Counted from the first letter of the stretch, positions 28,753 through 40,035 are shown. The stretch: DNA of 64,000 nt from Gilliamella apis (GCF_030758615.1 NZ_CP132381.1:186001-250000); one strand, 5' to 3'. The notes: generated from the sequence alone by a model not told the origin. Program-made: numbers and translations.

Positions 28753-29688
28753 ATGAAGATAATCCGCGGTATTGATAATTTAAACAATGAATTTACTCAG
28801 TGTGTACTTACATTGGGCAACTTTGATGGTGTGCACTTAGGACACCAACAATTAATAAATCATTTAATTGAACAAGGTAAAAAATTAAACTTACCCACAG
28901 CGGTTATGTTATTTGAGCCACAACCATTAGAGTTTTTCAGTAAGCGAGCACCAACTCGCTTAACTTCATTTAAAGAAAAAGTACGACTAATTGAAAAACT
29001 CGGTATCGACTATATTATTGCAGTACCCTTTACCCAAACTTTTGCCAATATGTCAGCCAATGCATTTATTCAAGACTGGTTGATTAATAAATTGAACGCT
29101 AAATATATTGTTATTGGTGATGATTTCCAATTTGGCCGAGACCGCAAAGGCGACATCAATCTGTTACAACAATATACTCCAAATAACCATTTTTCGGTTG
29201 AAAGTATGCAAACCTTTGTTTGGAATAATTTAAGAATCAGCAGTACAGCTGTTCGTGAAGCACTGTTTAATAGTGATTTTGAATTAGCTCGTTGCCTTTT
29301 AGGTCGTGATTACGCCATTCAAGGTAGAGTGGTGCATGGTAATGCATTAGCAAGACAATTAGGATTTCCAACCGCCAATATTCATTTGAATCGAAAAAAA
29401 CCTGCTTTACAAGGGGTCTATTTTGTCAAAGTCAAAAACTGTTGTAGCAATCAATATTATCATGGCATTGCCAATATCGGTATTAGACCAACCATTGAAG
29501 GTAAAAAAGCGATTTTAGAGGTGAATCTATTTGACTTTTCAGGTGATATTTATGGACAATATTTAGACGTTACCTTTGTCTGTAAATTACGCGATGAGAA
29601 AAAATTTGATTCTTTAGCAGATTTAAAACAACAAATTTCACAAGATGTTTGCACTGCGAAACAGATCAGTGCAAAATTAACCAATTAA
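28753..29688 (+). CDS. ribF: Bifunctional riboflavin kinase/FAD synthetase
   Basis: This 311-residue enzyme phosphorylates riboflavin to FMN and adenylates FMN to FAD. The N-terminal FAD synthetase domain has LGNFDGVHLGHQQL (nucleotidyltransferase motif) and ISSTAVREAL. The C-terminal kinase domain has LGFPTANIHL. Length matches E. coli RibF (313). It is followed after 37 bp by ileS, the usual gammaproteobacterial order. Confidence 0.98.
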   Translation: MKIIRGIDNLNNEFTQCVLTLGNFDGVHLGHQQLINHLIEQGKKLNLPTAVMLFEPQPLEFFSKRAPTRLTSFKEKVRLIEKLGIDYIIAVPFTQTFANMSANAFIQDWLINKLNAKYIVIGDDFQFGRDRKGDINLLQQYTPNNHFSVESMQTFVWNNLRISSTAVREALFNSDFELARCLLGRDYAIQGRVVHGNALARQLGFPTANIHLNRKKPALQGVYFVKVKNCCSNQYYHGIANIGIRPTIEGKKAILEVNLFDFSGDIYGQYLDVTFVCKLRDEKKFDSLADLKQQISQDVCTAKQISAKLTN

Positions 29689-29725
29689 AAAGTAGTATCA
29701 ACAAAAATAACTGGAATAAATCAGC

Positions 29726-32533
29726 ATGACAGACTATAAAAATACATTGAATTTACCGGAAACTGGATTCCCTATGCGAGGCGATCTTGCTAAACGTGAA
29801 CCAGCTATGTTGCAAAATTGGTATGATAAAGAACTTTATCGCAAAATCCGTCAAGTAAAAAAAGGCAAAAAATCTTTTATTTTGCATGATGGCCCTCCTT
29901 ATGCAAACGGAAAACTTCATATCGGTCATGCCGTTAATAAAATAATTAAAGATATTATCATCAAATCTAAAGGTTTAAGTGGTTATGACTCCCCGTATAT
30001 TCCAGGATGGGATTGTCATGGATTACCGATAGAACAAAAAGTTGAAGAACAGGTTGGTAAACCAGGCGTAAAAGTGACACCAGCTGAATTTCGCCAAATT
30101 TGTCGTGATTATGCGGCTTCACAAGTTGAACTACAAAAAGCTGATTTTATTCGTATGGGTGTACTTGGCGATTGGCAAAATCCATATCGTACAATGAATT
30201 ATGATACTGAGGCGAATATTATTCGGGCTTTAGGTAGAGTGATCGAAAATGGTCATTTAGTCAAAGGGGCTAAACCGGTTTATTGGTGTACCGACTGTAT
30301 GTCAGCCTTAGCGGAAGCCGAAGTTGAATATTATGATAAATCATCACCGGCAATTGATGTCAAATTCAAAGCAACTGACAATCAAACAGTAGCAAATAAA
30401 TTCGGAGTTAGTACTGACTTAACTATTTATGCGGTTATCTGGACCACCACACCATGGACATTACCAGCTAGCCGAGGAATTGCGCTTAATGCAACGGTTG
30501 AATATCAATTAATCCAAATCAACGATAAAGAGTGCCTAATTTTAGCTGCTGATTTAGTTGAATCAGTTATGAAACGTGCTGATATCACTGATTGGAAAAT
30601 CTTAGGTTCTTGCCAAGGTGATGCGCTTGAATTATTACGTTTCAAACATCCATTCCTCGATTTTGATGAGCCAATTGTACTTGGTGAACACGTTACTGTT
30701 GATGCAGGTACTGGTGCTGTTCATACCGCTCCAGGTCATGGTGCTGAAGACTTTATTGTTGGTCAAAAATATGACCTTGAAGTAGCCAATCCGGTTGGAG
30801 GTAATGGTTGTTATTTACCGGGAACGGGTGCTGGTTTAGATGGTTTATTCGTTTTTAAAGCCAATAAAGTAGTCATTGAGCTATTAAAAGAACACAATGC
30901 GCTATTACACTTTGAAAATATTGAACATAGTTACCCATGCTGTTGGCGACATAAAACACCTGTAATTTATCGTGCAACGCCACAATGGTTTATCAGCATG
31001 GATAAACAAGGTTTACGTGCTCAATCGCTAAAAGAGATTAAACAAGTTCGTTGGATCCCTGATTGGGGTCAAGCTCGAATTGAAACAATGGTGGCAAATC
31101 GTCCTGATTGGTGTATTTCACGTCAACGTACATGGGGTGTACCAATGACGTTATTTGTACACAAAGAAACTGAAGAGCTACATCCAGACACACTACAATT
31201 AGTCGAAAAAGTCGCTAAATTAGTTGAGCAAAATGGTATTCAAGCATGGTGGGATGCCGATATTAAAGATCTATTAGGTCCCGATGCCGATGATTATCGC
31301 AAAGTACCAGACACGCTAGATGTATGGTTTGATTCAGGTTCAACATTCTACTCAGTTGTTGGCGTACGTCCTGAGTTTGAAGGACATGAAGCGGATATGT
31401 ATTTAGAAGGTTCAGATCAACATCGTGGTTGGTTTATGTCTTCGTTAATGTTATCAACTGCAATTGATAACAAAGCACCGTATAAACAAGTATTAACGCA
31501 TGGCTTTGTGGTCGATGGACAAGGTCGTAAAATGTCTAAATCGCTAGGTAATATCGTTACACCACAAGAGGTAATGAATAAATTAGGTGCCGATATTCTA
31601 CGATTATGGATTGCTTCAACCGATTATTCAGGTGAAATGAGCTATTCAGATGAAATCATCAAACGTGCAGCTGATAGCTATCGTCGTATCCGTAATACTG
31701 CGCGTTTCTTATTGGCTAACTTAAATGGTTTCGATCCAGTTAAAGATATGGTTAAACCTGAAGATATGGTGGTACTCGATCGCTGGGCGGTTAGCGTGGC
31801 TAAAGAAGCACAGGAACAAATTATTCAAGCTTATGAAAACTACGATTTCCATAGAGTGGTACAACGCATAATGCAATTCTGCTCAATTGAAATGGGCTCA
31901 TTCTATTTAGATATTATCAAAGATCGTCAATATACGGCGAAAAGTGACAGTATTGCCCGTCATAGCTGTCAAACAGCGTTATACCATATTGCTCAAGCGA
32001 TGGTTCGTTGGATTGCACCTGTTTTATCATTTACTGCAGATGAAATTTGGCAATATCTACCTGCAACAGAAAAATCAGAATTTGTGTTTGAAGATGAATG
32101 GTATACCTCACTATTTAGTCTATCTGAGAGTGAAACACTAAACAGCGCTTACTGGGCACAAATTTTAACTATTCGTAGTGAAGTAAACAAAGTGTTAGAG
32201 CAAGGTCGTAATGATAAAGTTATTGGTGGATCGCTTGAAGCTGCTGTTACTCTTTATGCCAATAGCGAAATTGCTACGGCACTTGCGAAATTAGAAAATG
32301 AATTACGTTTTGTATTATTGACGTCACAAGCAAGTGTTAAACCGTTAGACAGCGCATCACAACAAGCAGTACAAAGTGATATTCAAGGTCTTAAAATTGA
32401 GCTTGCTAAAGCGCAAGGCGATAAATGCCCTCGCTGCTGGCATTATACTGTTGATAACAATCCTACCACTCACTTATGTAAACGCTGTGAAGAAAATATT
32501 CATGGCAATGGTGAAGTAAGACATTTTGCTTAA
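29726..32533 (+). CDS. ileS: Isoleucyl-tRNA synthetase
   Basis: This 935-residue class I synthetase has [16 protein letters not shown] (HIGH), [12 protein letters not shown] (KMSKS), an editing domain with [13 protein letters not shown], and a C-terminal zinc site CPRCWHYT...CKRCEEN. Length matches E. coli IleS (938). It lies in the ribF-ileS-lspA-ispH cluster. Confidence 0.98.
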   Translation: MTDYKNTLNLPETGFPMRGDLAKREPAMLQNWYDKELYRKIRQVKKGKKSFILHDGPPYANGKLHIGHAVNKIIKDIIIKSKGLSGYDSPYIPGWDCHGLPIEQKVEEQVGKPGVKVTPAEFRQICRDYAASQVELQKADFIRMGVLGDWQNPYRTMNYDTEANIIRALGRVIENGHLVKGAKPVYWCTDCMSALAEAEVEYYDKSSPAIDVKFKATDNQTVANKFGVSTDLTIYAVIWTTTPWTLPASRGIALNATVEYQLIQINDKECLILAADLVESVMKRADITDWKILGSCQGDALELLRFKHPFLDFDEPIVLGEHVTVDAGTGAVHTAPGHGAEDFIVGQKYDLEVANPVGGNGCYLPGTGAGLDGLFVFKANKVVIELLKEHNALLHFENIEHSYPCCWRHKTPVIYRATPQWFISMDKQGLRAQSLKEIKQVRWIPDWGQARIETMVANRPDWCISRQRTWGVPMTLFVHKETEELHPDTLQLVEKVAKLVEQNGIQAWWDADIKDLLGPDADDYRKVPDTLDVWFDSGSTFYSVVGVRPEFEGHEADMYLEGSDQHRGWFMSSLMLSTAIDNKAPYKQVLTHGFVVDGQGRKMSKSLGNIVTPQEVMNKLGADILRLWIASTDYSGEMSYSDEIIKRAADSYRRIRNTARFLLANLNGFDPVKDMVKPEDMVVLDRWAVSVAKEAQEQIIQAYENYDFHRVVQRIMQFCSIEMGSFYLDIIKDRQYTAKSDSIARHSCQTALYHIAQAMVRWIAPVLSFTADEIWQYLPATEKSEFVFEDEWYTSLFSLSESETLNSAYWAQILTIRSEVNKVLEQGRNDKVIGGSLEAAVTLYANSEIATALAKLENELRFVLLTSQASVKPLDSASQQAVQSDIQGLKIELAKAQGDKCPRCWHYTVDNNPTTHLCKRCEENIHGNGEVRHFA

Positions 32534-32604
32534 CCACTAACAGTTAGTGATAGGAATAGAAAAGAGCTATAAAAATAATCTTATAGCAATTAACTAAGTA
32601 CATT

Positions 32605-32628
32605 TACCGCCGACGATTGTCGGCGGTA
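32605..32628 (+). promoter_or_regulatory. GC-rich hairpin just before lspA
   Basis: TACCGCCGAC and GTCGGCGGTA form a perfect 10-bp stem with loop GATT, ending 8 bp before the lspA ATG. No T-run follows, so it is a poor terminator. Its 3' arm contains GGCGG, the only purine-rich sequence where a ribosome-binding site should be. Confidence 0.6.
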
Positions 32629-32636
32629 TTATAATA

Positions 32637-33122
32637 ATGAGCATAGACTATATGAAAAAAGATAATGGACTTTACTGGTTATTATTGGCGGTAGTGGTTT
32701 TTGTTATAGATATCGCAAGTAAATTTTGGATTGTAAAGAATTTTTTCCTTTTTGAATCAGTAAATCTACTCCCCTTCTTCTCGATAACGTATGTCCGCAA
32801 TATTGGTGCCGCATTCAGTATATTTGAAGGTCAACGCTGGATACTGGCAGCAATTGCCTTTATTGTCAGTGCAGTAATTGTTTATATGCTATATCGCAAT
32901 AAGCATAAACAAAAACTAGAAAACTTCTCATTAGCATTAATTTTAGGAGGTGCGTTAGGCAACCTATTCGATCGCCTCTATCATGGTTTTGTTGTTGATT
33001 TCCTAGATGTTAATTTTGGTGATTGGCATTACCCAACTTTTAATATTGCTGACTGTGCCATTTGTTTAGGTATTGGCGTCTTTATCCTAAGCAATTATGT
33101 AAAACCAAAAAAGATGGATTAA
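32637..33122 (+). CDS. lspA: Lipoprotein signal peptidase (signal peptidase II)
   Basis: This 161-residue inner-membrane aspartyl protease cleaves the signal peptides of lipoproteins. It has four transmembrane helices. Catalytic aspartates sit in [20 protein letters not shown] and FNIADCAI. The first ATG (32637) is used; Met6 at 32652 is an alternative, and neither has a clear Shine-Dalgarno sequence. The ispH start follows the stop by 1 bp. Confidence 0.96.
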   Translation: MSIDYMKKDNGLYWLLLAVVVFVIDIASKFWIVKNFFLFESVNLLPFFSITYVRNIGAAFSIFEGQRWILAAIAFIVSAVIVYMLYRNKHKQKLENFSLALILGGALGNLFDRLYHGFVVDFLDVNFGDWHYPTFNIADCAICLGIGVFILSNYVKPKKMD

Positions 33123-33123
33123 C

Positions 33124-34074
33124 ATGCAGATTATTCTCGCTAATCCACGTGGTTTTTGTGCAGGTGTAGATCGAGCAATAACCATCGTTGAACGAGCAAT
33201 CGAACTGTTTGGCGCACCGGTTTATGTGCGCCATGAAGTCGTGCATAACCGCTACGTGGTTAATCGTCTTAAAGAGTTAGGCGCAATATTTATTGAAGAA
33301 ATTAATGAAGTACCTGATGATAGTATCCTTATTTTTTCCGCCCATGGCGTATCTAAAGCGGTTCGAGATGAAGCTAAACGTCGTCAACTACGGATATTTG
33401 ATGCAACATGTCCTTTAGTTACCAAAGTTCATATGGAAGTTGCTAGAGCAAGCTATCGAGGAGAAGAAGTTATTCTTATTGGTCACGCTGGTCATATTGA
33501 GGTCGATGGTACTATGGGGCAGTATAGCAATCCTGAAGGTGGTATTTATTTAGTTGAATCCATTGAAGATGTGCAGAACCTGCAAGTAAAAAACGACCAG
33601 CACCTCTGTTTTACAACCCAAACAACGTTATCCGTTGATGATACTGCTGAGATAATCTCAGCTTTAAAAAATCGCTTTCCGAATATTCGCAGCCCTCGTA
33701 AAAATGATATCTGCTATGCGACCACCAATCGGCAACAAGCGGTTAAACAGCTATCATCTCAAGCCGATGTGGTTTTAGTAGTTGGTTCGAAAAACTCGTC
33801 AAACTCAAACCGATTAGCTGAACTGGCAAGGCGAAACAGTAAACACGCTTATTTGATTGATTTCGCATCCGATATTAATCTTGAGTGGCTAGTTAATGCT
33901 CGAACTATCGGTGTAACAGCTGGGGCATCAGCGCCAGATATTTTGGTTAAACAAGTTATCGATCATTTAAAAAGTCTAGGTTGTACATCATTGGTTGAAA
34001 CCGAAGGAATTTCAGAAAATATCACCTTTGAAATTCCAAAAGAATTACGCATAGAGGTAAAATCAACTAACTAA
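33124..34074 (+). CDS. ispH: 4-hydroxy-3-methylbut-2-enyl diphosphate reductase
   Basis: This 316-residue iron-sulfur enzyme makes IPP and DMAPP in the last step of the MEP isoprenoid pathway. The three cluster cysteines lie in [13 protein letters not shown] (Cys12), FDATCPLV and [10 protein letters not shown]. The conserved EVVHN and HAGHIEV segments are also present. Length matches E. coli IspH (316). Its stop overlaps the convergent ferredoxin gene by 4 bp. Confidence 0.98.
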   Translation: MQIILANPRGFCAGVDRAITIVERAIELFGAPVYVRHEVVHNRYVVNRLKELGAIFIEEINEVPDDSILIFSAHGVSKAVRDEAKRRQLRIFDATCPLVTKVHMEVARASYRGEEVILIGHAGHIEVDGTMGQYSNPEGGIYLVESIEDVQNLQVKNDQHLCFTTQTTLSVDDTAEIISALKNRFPNIRSPRKNDICYATTNRQQAVKQLSSQADVVLVVGSKNSSNSNRLAELARRNSKHAYLIDFASDINLEWLVNARTIGVTAGASAPDILVKQVIDHLKSLGCTSLVETEGISENITFEIPKELRIEVKSTN

Positions 34075-34091
34075 GATGAATGAGTTAGTTG
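34064..34091. terminator. Hairpin across the convergent ispH and ferredoxin stop codons
   Basis: CAACTAACT and AGTTAGTTG form a 9-bp stem with a 10-nt loop that overlaps both stop codons. AAATTTTT follows 7 bp later in the + direction. It may terminate both genes weakly. Confidence 0.4.
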
Positions 34092-34325
34092 CTTAAATTT
34101 TTCTAATAATTGCTCTTGGCTTTCGACACAATCTGGATCGGCAATAATCGCATTTTGAATCGGACAAACTCGCTGGCAAGTCGAATGATCATAATAACCA
34201 ACACATTCAGTACATTTATTTGGATCAATTTCATAAGTATCAAACCCCATTGAGATAGCCTCATTTGGGCACTCGGGTTCACACATATCACAATTAATAC
34301 ACTTTTCGGTTATTTTTAATGCCAT
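34071..34325 (-). CDS. yfhL: YfhL-type ferredoxin with two 4Fe-4S clusters
   Basis: This 84-residue ferredoxin has the first cluster motif [11 protein letters not shown] (Cys9, 12, 15, 19) and a second [17 protein letters not shown] in which an insert separates the second and third cysteines, as in YfhL/Alvin-type ferredoxins. The ATG at 34325 is used because homologues begin MALxIT; the open frame extends to 34364 without support. It is monocistronic and convergent with ispH. The electron partner is unknown. Confidence 0.93.
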   Translation of the reverse strand: MALKITEKCINCDMCEPECPNEAISMGFDTYEIDPNKCTECVGYYDHSTCQRVCPIQNAIIADPDCVESQEQLLEKFKQLTHSS

Positions 34326-34438
34326 TGCTATAATATCTTTAACCAGTAAAAAAATTGGCGCCATTATAACGCAATCGCCAATAATTCCTAATACGGATCT
34401 ACATTGCTATCACATGATTATTAAAATTTTTGCAAAAA

Positions 34439-34462
34439 ATTTTGAGGAAAGGGGGTTTTTTA
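34439..34462 (+). repeat. Copy A of a short dispersed intergenic repeat
   Basis: ATTTTGAGGAAAGGGG followed by G and TTTTTTA matches, with one base of difference, the reverse complement of 39760-39782. It lies in the 220-bp region upstream of macA. Origin and function are unknown. Confidence 0.5.
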
Positions 34463-34586
34463 AAACAAAATTTAGCACCAAAACTAGTTAATTTTCATAA
34501 AAATTACAATTTATTGTCTTTAGTTATCATCGCAAATTAAATTAATACGTTACAATGCTCAAAAAAATAACAAAAGAAATAAAAGG

Positions 34587-35789
34587 ATGAAAAGATTGGC
34601 AAAATTCTTAAGCGTTAAATCCATCGTTATTACGGTTATTGGTTTTGTTCTGCTTTATATAGCAAAATTAATTTTGTTTCCTGCTGAACCAAATATTAAT
34701 TATATAACGTCAACGGTCACTAAAGCGAATATTGAGAAAACGGTACTTGCTGATGGCACTATAAGTGCTTTCAAACAAGTTAGCGTTGGTGCGCAAGTTT
34801 CTGGGCAAATTAAAAAATTGTATGTTGAGCTCGGTGATGAGGTTAAACAAGGTGATATGATTGCTGAGATTGATGATCTTAAGCAAAGCAATGATCTTAA
34901 ACAATCCGAGGCGTCTCTTAACAGCTTAGAAGCCCAACGAACCTCGAAGCAAGCAAAATTAGTCAATTACCAATTAACCTATGAACGTCAATTAAAGTTG
35001 GTTAAAAAAGGGGTTGGCGTCCAATCTGATTTAGATTCTGCCAAAGCAGATCTTGATGCAATTAAAGCCGATATTGCCGCTCTTGATGCAGATATTGTTA
35101 GTGCTCAAGTCGCAGTTGATACAGCAAAAGTCAATTTAGGCTATACTAAAATACGTTCACCGATTGATGGTGTTATTGTTGCGATTCCAGTTGATCAAGG
35201 GCAAACCGTAAACTCGGTACAAAGTGCACCAACAATTGTTAAAGTTGCCCAACTGGACAAAATGACTATTGAAGCACAAATTTCCGAAGCAGATGTTATC
35301 GGTGTTAAAAAAGGAATGCCGGTTTATTTCACTATATTGGGACAACCAAACAAACGTTTTGATGGACTAACACTGCGGGCGATTGAGCCAGCCCCTGACT
35401 CAATTAATACTGAAAGCTCAGCGAATTCAAGTACGTCATCGACCACCAAAAGTGCAATTTATTATAACGGCTTATTAGATGTCGATAATCCTGATCATAT
35501 TTTACGTATTTCTATGACTGCTCAAGTCTATATTGTGCTAGCAGAAGCAAAAGATGTCCTTGCCATTCCATCACAAGCTATCCAAAAAAATACTGGTAAA
35601 AATAAAGCGATCGTTTATGTTCTGAATAATCAAAATAGTATCGAAGAGCGGGAAGTTAATTTAGGGATTAATAATAATATTAATGTTGAAATCAAATCAG
35701 GTCTTAAAGAGGGAGAAGTTGTCGTTGTTAGCAGTGCAAATGGTGCAACATTTAATCCAAATAACAAAGGGCCAAGGATAAGATTCTAA
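34587..35789 (+). CDS. macA: MacA-type periplasmic adaptor of an ABC efflux pump
   Basis: This 400-residue HlyD-family adaptor has an N-terminal membrane anchor (about 12-30), the first half of the lipoyl domain ([20 protein letters not shown]) and an alpha-hairpin of coiled coil (about 90-190). The second lipoyl half is [20 protein letters not shown] and the C-terminal beta domains follow. It links the MacB transporter to an outer-membrane TolC channel to export macrolides, enterotoxins or other compounds. AAAAGG gives a ribosome-binding site, and macB starts 1 bp after its stop. Confidence 0.93.
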   Translation: MKRLAKFLSVKSIVITVIGFVLLYIAKLILFPAEPNINYITSTVTKANIEKTVLADGTISAFKQVSVGAQVSGQIKKLYVELGDEVKQGDMIAEIDDLKQSNDLKQSEASLNSLEAQRTSKQAKLVNYQLTYERQLKLVKKGVGVQSDLDSAKADLDAIKADIAALDADIVSAQVAVDTAKVNLGYTKIRSPIDGVIVAIPVDQGQTVNSVQSAPTIVKVAQLDKMTIEAQISEADVIGVKKGMPVYFTILGQPNKRFDGLTLRAIEPAPDSINTESSANSSTSSTTKSAIYYNGLLDVDNPDHILRISMTAQVYIVLAEAKDVLAIPSQAIQKNTGKNKAIVYVLNNQNSIEEREVNLGINNNINVEIKSGLKEGEVVVVSSANGATFNPNNKGPRIRF

Positions 35790-35790
35790 G

Positions 35791-37761
35791 ATGACCAACA
35801 ATAATACTCCATTAATAAAACTTGAGAATATTATTCGTGAATTTCCAGCTGGAGATTCTACTATACAAGTTCTAAAAGGCATCAACTTAACCATTAATGC
35901 TGGGGAAATGGTTGCCATTATAGGGGCCTCGGGTTCTGGTAAATCGACTTTAATGAATATTCTTGGTTGTCTTGATAAGCCAACAGAGGGAATTTATTCA
36001 ATTGGTGGCCGAACTACAAGTCAATTATCGCCGGATGACTTAGCTGAGTTACGCCGTGAACATTTTGGCTTTATCTTTCAACGTTATCATTTATTAAATG
36101 CTTTAACCGCACAAGGTAATGTGGAAATACCGGCAATTTATGCTGGTGTGACCAATGAACAACGGCAAAGACGTGCCATCAACATTTTATCTCGTTTAGG
36201 CCTTGCCGATAAAATAAATAATAAACCCAATCAATTATCCGGTGGCCAGCAACAACGAGTAAGTATTGGACGGGCATTAATCAATGGCGGACAAATTATA
36301 TTAGCCGATGAACCAACTGGCGCACTCGATCGTAAAAGTGGTTTAGAAGTCATGGCTATTTTACGAGAGTTGCATCAACAAGGGCATACTGTCATTATCG
36401 TTACCCATGACCCCAATATTGCCCAAAGTGCCGAAAGAATTATTGAAATTAGTGATGGCAATATTATTTCCGATTCAATTAATCCTAATTATTGCTCTGA
36501 ACAAGCTAATAATCGACAAGTTAAGCAAATAGAAATAACCAAAACTCAAGATAATTTTTCAGCTAAATATTACCGTTTTCGCGATGCGTTTAAAATGGCA
36601 ATATTATCTATGTTGTCACAACGATTACGAACTTTTTTGACTATGTTGGGTATTATTATTGGTATTGCTTCTGTGGTCTCTATGGTTGCTTTAGGAGAAG
36701 GAACGAAGCAAAAAATACTTTCCAATATTAATTCATTAGGTACCAGTACCTTAGAAATTTATGCCGGTAGTGGTTTTGGTGATCGTAATGCCGATAAAAT
36801 TACTACACTAAGATCATCGGATGCTGATTTTCTAGCTCAACAAAGTTTTGTTCATAGTACTACACCTAACCTTTCTACTAGTGTCTATTTTCGTATTAAT
36901 AATTTAGCAGTTACAGGGACTGTAAATGGTGTCGGCGAGCAATTTTTTGCTGTACGTGGCTATACAATCAGTAAAGGTATTGCCTTCGATCAAACAGCGG
37001 TAATGACCTCAGCCCAAGAAGCGGTAATTGATGAAAATACCGTTAAAAGATTGTTTAGTGATCAAGATCCAATAGGTAAAATTCTAATGGTTGGCCAATT
37101 ACCCGTTAGAATTATTGGGGTTGCAACTAGACAGCAACAAGGATTTGGTAATAACGAAAGCCTTAATATTTGGTTACCTTACACAACGGTAACTAATCGC
37201 ATGGTTGGGCAAACATCATTAAGAAGTATTACTGTTCGAATAAATGATAATGTGGATTTAAATATTGCCGAACAAGCGATTAATAAAATTATGTTGCAAC
37301 GTCATGGTAGTAAAGATTTCTTTATCTTTAATTCAGACAGTGTAAGAGAAACCGTTAACTCTTCCGCTTGGGTGTTAACTTTGTTGATCTCAACTATCGC
37401 ATTAATTTCTTTGATTGTTGGAGGTATTGGGGTAATGAATATTATGCTGGTATCAGTAACGGAAAGAACTCGGGAAATTGGCGTCCGTATGGCGGTTGGT
37501 GCACGTTCTAGTGATATTTTACAACAATTTCTAATTGAAGCTGTGTTAGTGTGTTTAATTGGTGGTACCTTAGGTATCGTTCTATCATTTATTATCGGCT
37601 TTATTTTTAATTATTTTGTTACCTCATTTGCCATGAGTTTTTCTATCATTTCGATTATCGCAGCCTTCAGTTGTTCCACTATGATTGGTATTATTTTTGG
37701 TTATGTTCCGGCAAAACGAGCTGCAAAACTTGATCCAATTTATGCATTAGAAAGAGAATAA
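35791..37761 (+). CDS. macB: MacB-type ABC transporter
   Basis: This 656-residue protein has an N-terminal ABC ATPase (about 1-235) with Walker A GASGSGKS, signature [10 protein letters not shown], Walker [13 protein letters not shown] and an H-loop VTHDP. A membrane part with four helices and the MacB periplasmic core domain follows, and the C-terminal FtsX-like unit has [19 protein letters not shown]. It powers mechanotransmission through MacA rather than classic transport. Length matches E. coli MacB (648). A strong terminator follows. Confidence 0.95.
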   Translation: MTNNNTPLIKLENIIREFPAGDSTIQVLKGINLTINAGEMVAIIGASGSGKSTLMNILGCLDKPTEGIYSIGGRTTSQLSPDDLAELRREHFGFIFQRYHLLNALTAQGNVEIPAIYAGVTNEQRQRRAINILSRLGLADKINNKPNQLSGGQQQRVSIGRALINGGQIILADEPTGALDRKSGLEVMAILRELHQQGHTVIIVTHDPNIAQSAERIIEISDGNIISDSINPNYCSEQANNRQVKQIEITKTQDNFSAKYYRFRDAFKMAILSMLSQRLRTFLTMLGIIIGIASVVSMVALGEGTKQKILSNINSLGTSTLEIYAGSGFGDRNADKITTLRSSDADFLAQQSFVHSTTPNLSTSVYFRINNLAVTGTVNGVGEQFFAVRGYTISKGIAFDQTAVMTSAQEAVIDENTVKRLFSDQDPIGKILMVGQLPVRIIGVATRQQQGFGNNESLNIWLPYTTVTNRMVGQTSLRSITVRINDNVDLNIAEQAINKIMLQRHGSKDFFIFNSDSVRETVNSSAWVLTLLISTIALISLIVGGIGVMNIMLVSVTERTREIGVRMAVGARSSDILQQFLIEAVLVCLIGGTLGIVLSFIIGFIFNYFVTSFAMSFSIISIIAAFSCSTMIGIIFGYVPAKRAAKLDPIYALERE

Positions 37762-37778
37762 AGACTTTTTAATAAAAT

Positions 37779-37815
37779 AAAATCCCTTTGTCGTAAAAAC
37801 CAACAAAGGGATTTT
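37779..37815 (+). terminator. Intrinsic terminator after macB
   Basis: AAAATCCCTTTGT and ACAAAGGGATTTT form a perfect 13-bp stem with an 11-nt loop, followed by AATATTTTT. It may also serve the convergent dsbA gene. Confidence 0.85.
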
Positions 37816-37852
37816 AATATTTTTAGAAAACCGTAGAAGCATTAATTAATGA

Positions 37853-38593
37853 TTATTTTGCTTGCTCTTGACTCTCAGCTTTATCTTTTTCTACGTCAAC
37901 ATTCGTATCTAAATCAACTAAATAAGCAGTTACTCTAGCATAGTCTTTGATAAAATCAGTAGTGTTACTGGTATTAAGACCACGTGAGTTAACAAAAAAC
38001 TTGCGATTAACCACCACCATTGGAATGGAATCTGGGCTTAATTGTTTAAATGCATCTGCTTGTTGGGCTATAAACGCTTTAACTAAAAAACTTCTTTGGG
38101 TTTTCTCAAACTTTTCAGCATCAACGCCTAACTCTGCAAAAACGGCTTTAATGTCATCAGCTGTTTTTATTCTACGATCGGTTTGCACCGCTTTATAAAG
38201 CGCATCAGAAGCTTTATCTTCAATCCCTAAAACATTAGCAATAGCCCATGCTTCAGAAAGCTCTTTAGCTAAAGCGCCAAAGTTTTCTAAATGATAACGT
38301 CTAAACTTTATACCTTCTGGCAAAGCTTTAGCAATTATTTCTGGTGCATGATATTCACTTTCAAATTTAAAACAGCTAGGGCAATTGAATGAGAAGAATT
38401 CAATGACTTCTTTATCCGGAGATGGCTGAAATGGCAAAACACCATATTGTTTGCCACTTTCAATCGGTGCTGCCTGTGTAGCAGCACTTGCTGTAGCTGG
38501 CTGAGTATCATTTGTACTAGTTGCTGGTGCTTCATCAGCAAAACAGGTCACAGAGGTTAGTAATACTCCAATTGCAATAAGCGTTTTTTTCAT
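37853..38593 (-). CDS. dsbA: DsbA-like thiol:disulfide interchange protein with CPSC active site
   Basis: This 246-residue periplasmic oxidase has a signal peptide (1-19, CFA-DE). A linker rich in Ala, Thr and Gln (about 20-45) follows, then the DsbA thioredoxin fold with helical insert. The redox motif is CPSC (Cys71-Cys74) in place of the usual CPHC. The cis-proline loop is SIP with Pro191. The C-terminus is Asp/Glu/Lys-rich. It is longer than E. coli DsbA (208) because of both tails. It lies 14 bp downstream of yihD, matching the yihD-dsbA neighbourhood in enterobacteria, although the kinase gene rdoA found between them there is absent. Confidence 0.9.
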   Translation of the reverse strand: MKKTLIAIGVLLTSVTCFADEAPATSTNDTQPATASAATQAAPIESGKQYGVLPFQPSPDKEVIEFFSFNCPSCFKFESEYHAPEIIAKALPEGIKFRRYHLENFGALAKELSEAWAIANVLGIEDKASDALYKAVQTDRRIKTADDIKAVFAELGVDAEKFEKTQRSFLVKAFIAQQADAFKQLSPDSIPMVVVNRKFFVNSRGLNTSNTTDFIKDYARVTAYLVDLDTNVDVEKDKAESQEQAK

Positions 38594-38607
38594 TTAATTG
38601 ATTCTCC

Positions 38608-38877
38608 TTATTCTTCAATAATTCCGCGTGCCTTTAATAGTGCGGTTTTAAAATCATCTTCATAATCTTTTTTTAATCCAGGTATAGCTTCGTTTTTATC
38701 TGAATTACGCATTTTTAAATGATAAATTAAAACTTCATCACTAAGATCTTTAAGATCACCATCAAAACCGGCTTCATTTCCTAATTTATTTAAAAGTTGC
38801 AATAAATTAAGATCTGAATCGTTTTCCCAAGCTGGTTGTAATAATTCTATTAACTCATCGATACGATGACATTTCAT
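38608..38877 (-). CDS. yihD: YihD-family protein (DUF1040)
   Basis: This small acidic cytoplasmic protein of 89 residues belongs to the YihD family, which has the same length in E. coli. Family-like segments are [18 protein letters not shown] and [17 protein letters not shown]. The function is not established. It shares an operon with dsbA and is divergent from mobA, the arrangement conserved in enterobacteria. Confidence 0.9.
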   Translation of the reverse strand: MKCHRIDELIELLQPAWENDSDLNLLQLLNKLGNEAGFDGDLKDLSDEVLIYHLKMRNSDKNEAIPGLKKDYEDDFKTALLKARGIIEE

Positions 38878-39118
38878 AATAAATACCTTATTTAATATTC
38901 AACTAAGTTGAAGACGATGATATAAACCTTTATGTTAATCTTCTTCTTTACTATCTATATGTTACAAAGTATCTATTATATACTCGACTTTAAATTTAAA
39001 TAGTGCATTTACAAAGATTCATAAACTGGTGATGATATACGTTATTTGCGACTAAAAAATAACTTTGCTATATAGTAATGCTATTTTGTTTTTTAGCAAT
39101 GTAAAAGAGAAAGAATTT

Positions 39119-39712
39119 ATGGAAAAACCGCCAATTACTGGCATTATTTTAGCTGGTGGCCAAAGTAACCGCATGAATGGTAAGGATAAAGGCTTGATGT
39201 TATTAGCCGGTAAACCGCTTTACCAATATGTCATTGATCAAATTAAGCCACAAATCGATTTGCTAATGATTAATTGTAACCGTCATGTTGAGCAATATCG
39301 TTCGCTTGGTTATCCAGTATTTTGTGATGATTTGCAGGGATTTTTAGGGCCTCTTGCCGGAATTTATAGTGGCTTATTACGCAGTACCACTACTTGGAAT
39401 TTATTTGTCAGTTGTGATACCCCTTTTTTACCTGATGATCTTATCACTCGTTTAGTAAAACTCACTACAACCCATCAAGCTATCTATCCTTTTGATGGCA
39501 AAAATGACCACCCAACCATTTTATTAATCAATAAATCCATCGCCCCTCAATTAAAAAAGTATTTAGAAGAAGGTGATCGCAAACTGATGTTATTTTTACA
39601 GCAAATTAATGCCGTTGCCGTAGATTTTAGTGACAAACCAGCTAGTTTTACCAATATTAATACATTAGATATGCTGGAAAACGCCAATTTTATGATCAAA
39701 ACAAATAACTAA
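39119..39712 (+). CDS. mobA: Molybdenum cofactor guanylyltransferase
   Basis: This 197-residue enzyme attaches GMP to molybdopterin to form the bis-MGD cofactor. It begins with the nucleotidyltransferase motif GIILAGGQSNRMNGKDKGLM, and the loop SCDTPFLPDDL carries the catalytic aspartate. The start at 39119 is chosen because it follows AAGAGAAAG and puts the motif near residue 8; the open frame runs 18 codons further upstream. Its partner mobB lies 1.4 kb downstream, beyond a reversed gene. Confidence 0.94.
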   Translation: MEKPPITGIILAGGQSNRMNGKDKGLMLLAGKPLYQYVIDQIKPQIDLLMINCNRHVEQYRSLGYPVFCDDLQGFLGPLAGIYSGLLRSTTTWNLFVSCDTPFLPDDLITRLVKLTTTHQAIYPFDGKNDHPTILLINKSIAPQLKKYLEEGDRKLMLFLQQINAVAVDFSDKPASFTNINTLDMLENANFMIKTNN

Positions 39713-40035
39713 ATCATTCAAACAACCATATCAAATAACCAATCGGTAATTTTAAACTATAAAAAACCCCTTTCCTCAAAATTAAAATTTTGTTTAGTTT
39801 CATATTATTGTTTATTAGTATTTTTAATACAGTTAGTTGATTTGCTAATCACAAACTTAGTTCACACCTAAACACATTTTCAATTCTGTTGAAGTTTTAA
39901 TCTATTTATATTAAATCACAGCATAACAAAAAAGGGATTTTTAGCTATTTAACAGCATATAATCCTCTTTCCTTAGATGTTTTTATTTCTCAATTTAGAT
40001 AACAACAAAGCTAAACTTACCGATAAAAAAGCGCA
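39713..40035. other. Intergenic region between mobA and the aldolase-like gene
   Basis: This 323-bp stretch contains no supported gene. It holds copy B of the short dispersed repeat (39760-39782) and an imperfect hairpin (AAAAAGGGATT near 39931 with AATCCTCTTT near 39961) that may end one of the convergent transcripts. The rest is AT-rich and featureless. Confidence 0.65.
39760..39782 (-). repeat. Copy B of a short dispersed intergenic repeat
   Basis: The reverse complement reads ATTTTGAGGAAAGGGG then TTTTTTA, matching copy A at 34439-34462 apart from one G. It lies just after mobA, in inverted orientation to copy A. Confidence 0.5.

Noticed and set aside
34365..34586. Sigma-70 promoter for macA at TACAAT near 34551
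   Set aside because: The -10 is plausible but no -35 at a suitable distance was found, so I did not list it.
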